The notes under the pieces are model-generated. The model had not been told where the DNA came from. It was given only the letters and a program-made list of their open reading frames with translations, and searched no databases. A stretch of DNA of 35,638 nucleotides, taken from IMG/VR virus record IMGVR_UViG_3300047310_000968, positions 1-35,638 of that record; one strand, written 5' to 3'. Positions 29,357 through 35,638 of the stretch are shown one piece after another. Positions within the stretch are counted from its first letter, which is position 1, and the number at the start of each line of letters is the position of its first letter. This stretch comes from a virus. The position numbers and the translations under genes are program-made.

Positions 29357-29721
29357 TGCGTATTGTTTGCGCGGATGACTCAGCCCCTACTCTCGCTTAC
29401 ATCGTGGGGACGGTGACGAGAGCGGGTCACAAGGTCGTAGGGCAGGCCAGCAACGGCGTTGAGGCCGTGGAGCTTTGCAGTAGGCACAAGCCCGACATCG
29501 TGATTCTGGACAACACGATGACCGGTGGGAACGGCTCGGTCGCCGCAAAGATCATCTACGAGAAGAAGCTCGCGCGCGGCGTCATCATCGTCACGCTCGA
29601 CGCGCAAAAAGAGGCGTTTCGCTGCCTGCTCGATCAGGGAGCGATTCTGCTCGGGAAGCCCTGTTCACCCAAGCAGATCATGCGCGCGGTGGAAGCCCTC
29701 GTAACTTCGCTTTCCCTTTGA
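29356..29721 (+). CDS. Stand-alone CheY-like response-regulator receiver domain
   Basis: A 121-residue single-domain receiver. All five classic residues are present: D7 and D8 (CADD), phosphoacceptor D52 (IVILDNTM), T80 (IIVTLD) and K101 (LGKPCS). The usual DxxMP loop reads DNTMTGG. The alternation of strands and helices covers the full CheY fold, and there is no output domain. It would be phosphorylated by a host histidine kinase and act by protein contact. It overlaps a structural gene on the left by one base and the next gene by four, so it is made with virion proteins. Confidence 0.85.
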   Translation: MRIVCADDSAPTLAYIVGTVTRAGHKVVGQASNGVEAVELCSRHKPDIVILDNTMTGGNGSVAAKIIYEKKLARGVIIVTLDAQKEAFRCLLDQGAILLGKPCSPKQIMRAVEALVTSLSL

Positions 29722-29993
29722 AGCCTACCGAATACCGCGAGCGAGCGAGCGCGATAGAGCGGCGCGCGAACGAGGAGCTTGAGCGCTTACGCAACTCGTT
29801 CCGCGTACATTTTCCGGCGCATCGCTCTACTCGCTACGCCTCCGGCATGGCCGACGTCATCCGCGAGATGGCGATTTCTTCTTCGCGCAACGAGATAGAA
29901 CGCCGTATGCGCGTCGAGCTAGATGCCCTCGACGCGGAGATGGCCGCTTTCTACCACGATAACCCGGAGATAGACGACGATGAAGCCGATTGA
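29718..29993 (+). CDS. Helical hypothetical protein, TTG start
   Basis: A 91-residue almost wholly helical product (SAIERRANEELERLRNSFRV, then NEIERRMRVELDALDAEMAA) with an acidic tail. TTGA overlap with the receiver gene, so the two are translationally coupled and may act together; it could be the receiver's partner. Its stop overlaps the next gene by 14 bases. Confidence 0.5.
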   Translation: MKPTEYRERASAIERRANEELERLRNSFRVHFPAHRSTRYASGMADVIREMAISSSRNEIERRMRVELDALDAEMAAFYHDNPEIDDDEAD

Positions 29994-30963
29994 GCAGGAC
30001 GTTCTCGAAACGGTACGCTCGGCCGTCAAAGTCGCCCTTGCGTCTGCGGCAACTGCCGGCAATCTCGACGCCGTTGCTCAAGTTATCGTGGGTTGGCCGA
30101 CTTCAACGGAGTTGGACAAGATTCTCTCTCAGGCGCAATCGCAGGTTTCCGTTTACTTGTTGGCGGGCGGCAAGCAAGATACGCGATACGCGCCGGAATA
30201 CGTCTCCGTTTCTGCTCCCAATGTTCCGCTCACCGCTGAAGTTGTGGATGATACGCTTACGTTTTCCGGCTCGGTCATCCCTGGGCTCAATATCCACACC
30301 TTTTTCGGCTCTCCTCTTGTTGACGCATATTTTCAAACCGTCACCGGAGACAATCTTCAATCCGTCGCGACGAAAACGCAGAACGCGATCAACGAACTCG
30401 CCGTTCAAGGTATTTCCGCATCAGCTACCGGCGCAAGCGTAAAAATCACTCAAGATTTATCCTTTGCAACTCCCGATCTCGTGAACCTCAATAGCCCGAT
30501 GGCGCTAGATGAGTCGGGCGCATTAAATCAAGCCGGTTCGCTCGATGGCGGCTCATCGTCCGGCAATATCACGAGTCCTTGGTATCTTTCGTGCAACATC
30601 GGCGCATCTGTCGTCCCGTTGGTTCGTGAAGCGCAGTTACTACAAAACAGCGTACAGGTTTCCGTTTGGTGCCCAGATCCCAATACACGCTTCGCAATGA
30701 TCGATCCGCTGCTCTCATCGATTGGGACGATTGATAATTCGTTTTTGACGCTCTCGAACGGCATGTCGATGCGAATCCAATTCAGCGGTCGTCAAAACTG
30801 GAATAACGATAAGCTACAGCTTTCGTATTCTTGCTATGAAGCGCACCTCGTCTACGACGTTGAGTATTACGCCGTAAGTTCAATATCCGGCTCGCAAGTT
30901 GAATCGATAGAAGAGCATTTTTCGATCAACAACGCAGCCGCTCACATTTTCATAAACGACTAA
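29980..30963 (+). CDS. Probable tail-neck structural protein
   Basis: A 327-residue product, mostly beta strands. WYLSCNIGASVVPLVREAQL and QVSVWCPDPNTRFAMIDPLL resemble phage tail-terminator or neck proteins. Its position upstream of the sheath supports a tail completion role. No precise family. Confidence 0.5.
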   Translation: MKPIEQDVLETVRSAVKVALASAATAGNLDAVAQVIVGWPTSTELDKILSQAQSQVSVYLLAGGKQDTRYAPEYVSVSAPNVPLTAEVVDDTLTFSGSVIPGLNIHTFFGSPLVDAYFQTVTGDNLQSVATKTQNAINELAVQGISASATGASVKITQDLSFATPDLVNLNSPMALDESGALNQAGSLDGGSSSGNITSPWYLSCNIGASVVPLVREAQLLQNSVQVSVWCPDPNTRFAMIDPLLSSIGTIDNSFLTLSNGMSMRIQFSGRQNWNNDKLQLSYSCYEAHLVYDVEYYAVSSISGSQVESIEEHFSINNAAAHIFIND

Positions 30964-30988
30964 CCAGAGTTTTTAGAACCCATCAACC

Positions 30989-31013
30989 GGTGCGCTTTTC
31001 GCGCGCCTTTTTT
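30989..31013 (+). terminator. Terminator in the leader of the sheath unit
   Basis: GGTGCGC (30989-30995) and GCGCGCC (31001-31007), one T.G pair, loop TTTTC, followed by six T (31008-31013) and then CATTTCATGAGGAGG, matching the element before the capsid gene. The GTG at 31033 follows 20 bases later. Confidence 0.7.
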
Positions 31014-31032
31014 CATTTCATGAGGAGGCTAC

Positions 31033-31272
31033 GTGAGAGTCACCGTTACCGTTCCATTTCACTTCGCGGATGAAAGCGAATTATCTCAACGCGGGCGCGT
31101 CTTTGAAGATGCAGATGCGCAACGCATTTTAGATCACGACTCTTGGCATCGTTGTGTAGCCGTTACGGATAGAACGCCGTACGTTGAGGCCCCCGAGCCG
31201 CCGCCTATTACTCCCGCGTCAATTCCCAAAGTCACTGCTGCTTCTGCGCCTACCGTCGGGCCAAAGGAGTAA
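31033..31272 (+). CDS. Small hypothetical protein before the sheath
   Basis: A 79-residue product with a strong GAGGAGG site before GTG 31033. First half alpha/beta (VTVTVPFHFADESELSQRGR), second half Pro-rich (APEPPPITPASIPKVTAASA). It lies six bases before the sheath gene and is likely a minor tail component. Function unknown. Confidence 0.5.
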   Translation: MRVTVTVPFHFADESELSQRGRVFEDADAQRILDHDSWHRCVAVTDRTPYVEAPEPPPITPASIPKVTAASAPTVGPKE

Positions 31273-31278
31273 TTTTTC

Positions 31279-33228
31279 GTGTCATTTATTTCACCGGGCG
31301 CAGCATCCAATCTCGTAGCGGACGGCGCGTATGTCGTTCAAGTTGCAGCGCCTCCGCAACTTACGCCGGGTCCGGCAAGTAACGTCCTCGCCGTTGTTGG
31401 TTCATTCACCGATGGTAAGCCCAACACGCCTATCCGCGTTTCGACCAACGGTGGAACGGCCGGGCTTTTAGCCGCAGTTGGTTCGGGCATCGTCAACAAC
31501 GCGATCATGGCGAACAGCGGCGTGCGTGAAGTCCTATCCGCTGGACCTGAGGCAACGGAGTTCGTTCTCGTTCGCCCCACGGACGGAACGGAAACAAACG
31601 CCACTTCTAACATGGTGGACAACACCGGCTTCGCAACCGAAAACATCGTCGTAGCAACAAACGCGGGAACCTCGCAAACCATTGCGCTCGCCTTCGTAAA
31701 CGGCAGCACGACGGTAAACGTCCCATCCTCGGGCGCATACGCCGTTCCGAACGGGCAAACGCCCACGGTAACTGCGGCCGCGCTCGCGGCGCTCATCAAT
31801 AATTCGCCGGCGGTTCTCGGATCAAGCGCATTTATTCAAGCGGTAACGCCTTCCGTCGGCACGATTCCGGTGAATGCGCTGGCGGCCGGAACGGCCGGAA
31901 ACTCCATTACCATTCGAGCGACGGTAGTCGGTTCGGGGCAAACGGTAACGCCGAGCAGCGCGACGGCCATGAGCGGCGGCGCTGCCCCGAGCAATGTGCT
32001 CGTTTTCCCCGCCGTTAATCCCGGCACCAACGCAAACGGCATGACCACGCGCGCGGATCTCGTCGCGGGATCAACAAGCACAAGCCCGGTCTACAATATC
32101 ACGGTAAACTATCCGTACAACCCCACGCAAGTGTGGCGTAATATCATCGGCTACGCAACGGCCGGAGGTGGTTATGATGCCGCTACTTTCAAGGCGAACG
32201 CTTTGGCGCAAATCAACGGGACCGCGCCGAACAGCGTCGCTTCTCCCGTCGCCGTGGTGTCTGCCGGCTCCTCAACGGCACCGCCGCTGACCGGCGTGAA
32301 CAATGCGGCGTCCGGCGGAAGCAACGGTGGTCCACTTACTCCATCGATGTTTGTTGGTCAAGATGGAAACGCTCGCAAGGGCATGTATGCCCTACGCGGA
32401 CAATCCTTCGGCGGCATTCTCTTCGCGGGGGTTACCGATCCAACGGTTGCCGCAAGTATGGCGTCTTTCCTGGATCAGGTTGGGGGAATCGGATTTACGG
32501 CGTTCCCCTCATCGACCTTGACGGATAGTGCGGTAACCACGAAAAACGTCAACAATATCAATTACGCCCGCATTATCTCGTGCTTGGATTGGGATTATTT
32601 CCCCGATGTCTTGAGCGGGCAAAACTCGGTTCTCGTTTCTCCGATGGGAGCAATCGCCGGAATTATCATGTCGATTCCGCCGTGGTTTGATCCCTCAAAC
32701 AAACCGGAAGGGGCAACGAAAGCCGGTGTTCTCGCGACGGAAAAAACGACGACATCCGCGCTACCGGTCGATCCGCAATCCGAGGGCGCGAAGCGCAAGA
32801 CAAACGGGATCATGTACCTGACCAACGGGCAGCCGCGCACGGGGAGATTGTACGGACTTCCGCACGGCAAGGCTTCCGACGGCAGCAATATTCTCGATAC
32901 GCGGACCTACGATTACGTCGCCAGGCGTGTTCTCGGGGTGCTCTCGAGATATGTGGGGAGAACGCAAACGCCACCTCCCACCAGCGGCTTGGATACGGAT
33001 GCAACGCGAACTGATTGCAATGCGGACATGGAAAAGCTCCGGCAAGATCTCATAAGCCCCACGGGCGTTGGAGGGCAAAAGCTGGCAGCATTCCGCTACG
33101 TGTTCATCTCCACAGCACCGCAAGTTGCTGCGGGATACCTGGCTTACAACATCTTTGGAACGACACTGGCCGGCATTGAGTTTGCGATCGGTCAAATCTC
33201 GGTGGGCAGCACGGTTCCAACCTCCTAG
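31279..33228 (+). CDS. Contractile tail sheath protein
   Basis: A 649-residue product. The N terminus SFISPGAASNLVADGAYVVQ then PGPASNVLAVVGSFTDG is the usual sheath opening strand and fold. Inserted beta-rich domains occupy about residues 100-330, where Ser/Thr/Ala dominates. The C-terminal third has the conserved core: SPMGAIAGIIMSIPPWFDPS, then LTNGQPRTGRLYGL and DTRTYDYVARRVLGVLSRYV, with a final helix-strand unit that links neighbouring subunits. It forms the outer tube that contracts. The following tube and chaperone genes support the call. Confidence 0.8.
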   Translation: MSFISPGAASNLVADGAYVVQVAAPPQLTPGPASNVLAVVGSFTDGKPNTPIRVSTNGGTAGLLAAVGSGIVNNAIMANSGVREVLSAGPEATEFVLVRPTDGTETNATSNMVDNTGFATENIVVATNAGTSQTIALAFVNGSTTVNVPSSGAYAVPNGQTPTVTAAALAALINNSPAVLGSSAFIQAVTPSVGTIPVNALAAGTAGNSITIRATVVGSGQTVTPSSATAMSGGAAPSNVLVFPAVNPGTNANGMTTRADLVAGSTSTSPVYNITVNYPYNPTQVWRNIIGYATAGGGYDAATFKANALAQINGTAPNSVASPVAVVSAGSSTAPPLTGVNNAASGGSNGGPLTPSMFVGQDGNARKGMYALRGQSFGGILFAGVTDPTVAASMASFLDQVGGIGFTAFPSSTLTDSAVTTKNVNNINYARIISCLDWDYFPDVLSGQNSVLVSPMGAIAGIIMSIPPWFDPSNKPEGATKAGVLATEKTTTSALPVDPQSEGAKRKTNGIMYLTNGQPRTGRLYGLPHGKASDGSNILDTRTYDYVARRVLGVLSRYVGRTQTPPPTSGLDTDATRTDCNADMEKLRQDLISPTGVGGQKLAAFRYVFISTAPQVAAGYLAYNIFGTTLAGIEFAIGQISVGSTVPTS

Positions 33229-33262
33229 CATCTAGCACCACATTCACTTTTGCACGTCTTTA

Positions 33263-33293
33263 GGCTGGTTCTCTTCGGAGTTCCGGCCCAGCC
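33263..33293 (+). other. Stem-loop in the tube-gene leader
   Basis: GGCTGG (33263-33268) pairs with CCAGCC (33288-33293) around a 19-base loop. A GTGTTTCC follows, without a strong T run. It may tune the high expression of the tail-tube gene. Confidence 0.4.
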
Positions 33294-33318
33294 GTGTTTC
33301 CTTGCGGGGATATAAGCA

Positions 33319-33777
33319 ATGGCGTTCGGCCCATCATACACGGGTGCTAATGCAAATTACGGCACCGATCAGAGTTTGAAAATTACGCGGAACGATAATG
33401 GACAAGAGATTTTTTTGGGAGGCAGAACCACGGCCGTTCACTTCATGCAAAAATCAACAATTGATAAGGACGACGGCATAACAGACGGCGGGCGTATCTA
33501 TCACACGCGCATTCCGGGCGAATGGGAAGGCGATATCACCCTCGACCGCTACAACGGCGATCTTACCAAGTTTATGAAATTCCTCGATGCGAATTTTTAC
33601 TCCGGGCAAGGGCAAATTGAATTAACCGTTGTGCAAACGATCCGCAATAAATTCGACAACAGCACGGACATCAATACCTACACGCACGTCGTCGTGGATC
33701 AGCCGGATGAAGGAACGTGGAGCCGCACGAAGCGCGTTTCATCGACCTTAAAAGCATACGCAACGGAAAGGCTCTAG
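33319..33777 (+). CDS. Tail tube protein
   Basis: A 152-residue product of normal length for a myovirus tube. A GGGG-based ribosome site (GCGGGGATATAAGC) precedes the ATG. Mostly beta strands: DQSLKITRNDNGQEIFLGGR, WEGDITLDRYNGDLTKFMKF, NTYTHVVVDQPDEGTWSRTK. Hexameric rings stack to form the inner tube inside the sheath. Placement directly after the sheath and before the chaperone is the standard order. Confidence 0.75.
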   Translation: MAFGPSYTGANANYGTDQSLKITRNDNGQEIFLGGRTTAVHFMQKSTIDKDDGITDGGRIYHTRIPGEWEGDITLDRYNGDLTKFMKFLDANFYSGQGQIELTVVQTIRNKFDNSTDINTYTHVVVDQPDEGTWSRTKRVSSTLKAYATERL

Positions 33778-33783
33778 TAACCG

Positions 33784-34230
33784 ATGGCAACAATAGAAAA
33801 GCGCAACCTCTCACGGAAAGAGATCGTGCTTGAATCGAAGCGCGGGCGCGACGTTGAAGAGATCGTTGACGGCGAGAAGAAGATGGTCACCGGAAAAGAC
33901 ATTCCGGTTATCTCGATCACCATGCAAGAGCTGACCTGTGCCGAGGCGATGGATGCAGACGATTTCTCGCTCGCGCAATCGAAAACCGGACGGCCGTCGA
34001 TTCAACGTATCTTCAAAACGTACGGCATTTTCTCGGTCGTCAAGATCAAGGATAAGCACGCTCCTCACGGTGAGAGCGTGTCTCCGAAATCCGATGAACT
34101 GGAATACGAAAAATTCCTCAACCGCATTAGCAGCGCGCATGCCGATCGCCTCGGTATGGAATACCGCATTTTTGCGAATGAGATCGCCGAGGAGCACGAC
34201 CCAAAAAATTCGCCCAACGACAAGCCGTAA
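33784..34230 (+). CDS. Tail assembly chaperone, upstream product
   Basis: A 148-residue product read without frameshift. MATIEKRNLSRKEIVLESKR leads into an alpha/beta region; residues 100-148 are helical and acidic. Position after the tube and the slippery site 34203-34209 near the end identify it as the short form of the two chaperones that coat the tape-measure protein during tail assembly, like lambda gpG. Confidence 0.65.
   Translation: MATIEKRNLSRKEIVLESKRGRDVEEIVDGEKKMVTGKDIPVISITMQELTCAEAMDADDFSLAQSKTGRPSIQRIFKTYGIFSVVKIKDKHAPHGESVSPKSDELEYEKFLNRISSAHADRLGMEYRIFANEIAEEHDPKNSPNDKP
34203..34209 (+). other. Programmed -1 frameshift site
   Basis: The heptamer A AAA AAT lies in the upstream frame as CCA AAA AAT. 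A one-base slip back joins residue 142 to FAQRQAVKVMATAVAAGVGW and reads on to 34409, giving a 208-residue fusion like lambda gpG-T. The downstream frame is open at this point without its own good start, and its composition is that of a normal protein. Confidence 0.7.
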
Positions 34231-34235
34231 AGGTT

Positions 34236-34409
34236 ATGGCGACGGCGGTTGCCGCCGGAGTCGGTTGGGGAGACGCCAAGAGTATGCCACGATGGGAGCT
34301 TGAGGGCTGGACGCACGCGATCAACATCGCGAAGTGGGAGCGCGAAGGCGGAACGTACGACCCCGAGACGGACACATGGGAGCCGCCTCCAACTCCACCC
34401 GGAGGATAG
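34236..34409 (+). CDS. Tail assembly chaperone, downstream part of the frameshift product
   Basis: ATG 34236 opens a 57-residue frame (MATAVAAGVGWGDAKSMPRW onward) but the protein-like sequence starts earlier, at 34209, in the same frame (FAQRQAVKV). MPRWELEGWTHAINIAKWER is the amphipathic helix typical of the T part of G/T chaperones; the end is Pro-rich. It is probably made mainly by frameshifting. Confidence 0.65.
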   Translation: MATAVAAGVGWGDAKSMPRWELEGWTHAINIAKWEREGGTYDPETDTWEPPPTPPGG

Positions 34410-34412
34410 GCG

Positions 34413-34847
34413 ATGGCGCAGCGATTCGACGGATGGGGGGCTTTCGCCGATCACCTTGACCGCGTTGCGTTCAACCTCGTCGACGCCCCTTTTGAAGCCG
34501 CGCACATCGCCGCGCCGCTCATGGCCGATGCGGTCAAGGAAGTCTTCGGACACGATCCGCCGTTGCAAACGCTCGCGGACTCCACGCAAGCCGAACGCGC
34601 GCAGCTTGGCTACGCGCCGAATGAGCCGCTTGTACGGAGCGGAGAGTTACGGGAAAGCGTCGAGCACGAAGCGGACGGCACGATAGCGGGCATGGGCAGT
34701 GCGAATTTCCTCGCACCCATTCATGAGTTCGGGAACGCGCACATTCCGCCGCGGCCTGCGTTCAAGATCGGCTTCGAAATCGTGCATGAATATTTACAAC
34801 GCCTCTGGTCCGCGATTATCGGGCGGGCGATTCGTAACGTGAGATGA
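34413..34847 (+). CDS. HK97 gp10-like / virion morphogenesis-type protein
   Basis: A 144-residue product with GGAGG upstream. EPLVRSGELRESVEHEADGT, then GSANFLAPIHEFGNAHIPPR and PAFKIGFEIV, is the signature of the gp10-like/phage virion morphogenesis family, which acts at the tail terminus or neck. In many phages it lies before the sheath; here it lies after the chaperone. Last plus-strand gene of the window. Confidence 0.65.
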   Translation: MAQRFDGWGAFADHLDRVAFNLVDAPFEAAHIAAPLMADAVKEVFGHDPPLQTLADSTQAERAQLGYAPNEPLVRSGELRESVEHEADGTIAGMGSANFLAPIHEFGNAHIPPRPAFKIGFEIVHEYLQRLWSAIIGRAIRNVR

Positions 34848-34849
34848 TT

Positions 34850-35437
34850 TCAATTTTCCATGGAACGTAAAAGCTTGATCGTGCTCTCCGTCATATCGCT
34901 CCCATTGGACAAATCATCGCTTTTACCACCCATAGCAACGTAATGGGAGCGGGCTTGTTGAACTCCTCGCCGAAAAGATTCAGCCGATGATTCCACTTTA
35001 TCTTTCGAATCAGCCGCGCTTGATGGCTCTTGATTATCAAGATACGAGCGGAGAGAAGAAACCGCATCTTTTAGATCGTTTGTGGCGCTAAAAAAGCTGC
35101 CTTGAACGTCGCTCCATCCCTCAGGCGTATTGTCGTTTGCGGCTGAAGCGGCCTTAGCTGCTGTGTCGATTGCTCTTTTGAGAATCGCCGAGGCGTTAAC
35201 GGAATCGCCTTTTTCTATAAAATCACCTGCGATGGTGACACATGCGCGCGTGAGAGAAACTTGGTTGACTACACGGAGATACCATTCTTGAGCGGTAGCG
35301 CGTCGAGCGTGTGAATCCACGGGGGTTGGCGTATCTACCGCTTGAACGTCCTCGGCGCTTGCTGTAGAGTCCGGCATTGGAGTCGCGTTTGGCGAGTGGG
35401 TGATTTCACTGCCAATAAATGCGACGACAAAAACCAT
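34850..35437 (-). CDS. Downstream part of a split zinc-ribbon/membrane protein
   Basis: ATG at 35437 opens 195 residues: a short hydrophobic segment (MVFVVAFIGS), a Ser/Thr/Pro linker, and a helical domain (EWYLRVVNQVSLTRACVTIA, ASAILKRAIDTAAKAASAAN). The same frame is open upstream to a TAA at 35510-35512 and, beyond it, continues as the zinc ribbon of the next entry. The full protein would be zinc ribbon, basic linker, membrane segment, extracytoplasmic domain. GC is lower than in the phage genes. It may be a pseudogene, a host gene or a moron. Confidence 0.5.
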   Translation of the reverse strand: MVFVVAFIGSEITHSPNATPMPDSTASAEDVQAVDTPTPVDSHARRATAQEWYLRVVNQVSLTRACVTIAGDFIEKGDSVNASAILKRAIDTAAKAASAANDNTPEGWSDVQGSFFSATNDLKDAVSSLRSYLDNQEPSSAADSKDKVESSAESFRRGVQQARSHYVAMGGKSDDLSNGSDMTESTIKLLRSMEN

Positions 35438-35509
35438 GACACAAAATCTCTTAAAGCTAAAACTACCTGATTTATTCCATCCGAAAAGCCAAATAATCCA
35501 TGCAAACTC

Positions 35510-35638
35510 TTACTTGAAAGTTCTTTTCCTTGATTTAACTTGTGGCGGCGTTGCTGGGGTCAGAGACTCCCCGCATTTACGGCAAAAAGCGGCACTCGGG
35601 GGCGCGCTATCTCCACACTTGGGACAAAAAAATTCCTG
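35510..35638 (-). CDS. Zinc-ribbon protein, 5' end outside window, ends at in-frame TAA
   Basis: On the minus strand the frame from the right edge reads QEFFCPKCGDSAPP then AAFCRKCGESL, two CxxC pairs that form one zinc ribbon, followed by a basic linker (VKSRKRTFK) and a TAA. The start is just outside the window. The frame is exactly in phase with the 195-residue gene downstream, 24 sense codons apart. The downstream segment (EFAWIIWLFGW) supplies a membrane helix, as in many zinc-ribbon membrane proteins. Confidence 0.6.
   Translation of the reverse strand, partial: QEFFCPKCGDSAPPSAAFCRKCGESLTPATPPQVKSRKRTFK

Overview
The window is part of the genome of a tailed, contractile-tailed phage (myovirus type, Caudoviricetes), free or integrated, at roughly mid-50s percent GC. 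The proof is an ordered morphogenesis module: small and large terminase, portal, HK97-type prohead protease, major capsid protein, gp6-like connector, tail sheath, tail tube and a tail-assembly chaperone with a -1 frameshift signal. The host cannot be named from sequence alone; Shine-Dalgarno sites, ATG/GTG/TTG starts and intrinsic terminators show it is a bacterium, and a lipobox suggests diderm-type or similar lipoprotein processing. No integrase, tRNA, CRISPR array or transposase was seen.

Layout. 1-4535: a tightly coupled chain of early/accessory genes, most overlapping by 1-8 bases: the end of a DEDDh exonuclease, an XRE-type regulator, small zinc-binding and unknown proteins, a MazG-like pyrophosphohydrolase and a RusA-like resolvase. 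4536-4644: an intergenic regulatory patch of overlapping inverted repeats. 4645-9206: HNH-like protein, small membrane proteins, an SPFH (prohibitin-like) lipoprotein, a ParB-like protein and an unknown protein, closed by a terminator. 9295-14335: an HTH protein, then baseplate or fibre-like structural proteins including one with 28 copies of a 21/22-residue repeat. 14390-15914: six small Cys-rich genes on the minus strand, driven from a promoter that overlaps a 24-bp perfect palindrome. 16127-18699: terminase genes. 18700-19120: no credible long gene, but a roughly 240-nt stretch that folds into nested long-range helices around a gapless four-way junction. 19121-21001: a RepL-like winged-helix protein and small unknown genes. 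21030-34847: head, connector, sheath, tube and chaperone genes, with a complete CheY-like receiver inserted among the connector/neck genes. 34850-35638: a minus-strand zinc-ribbon/membrane protein interrupted by one in-frame TAA.

How it works together. The structural genes read in packaging-head-neck-tail order. Several units are preceded by an intrinsic terminator lying in the leader of the next gene, which implies terminator readthrough or antitermination, most clearly before the major capsid gene. The left block supplies nucleotide and DNA metabolism. The minus-strand block looks like a separately regulated early or lysogeny-type cassette.

The most notable items are the structured RNA candidate beside the RepL-like gene, the receiver-domain protein embedded in virion genes, the palindromic operator/promoter, and the zinc-ribbon gene split by a stop codon.
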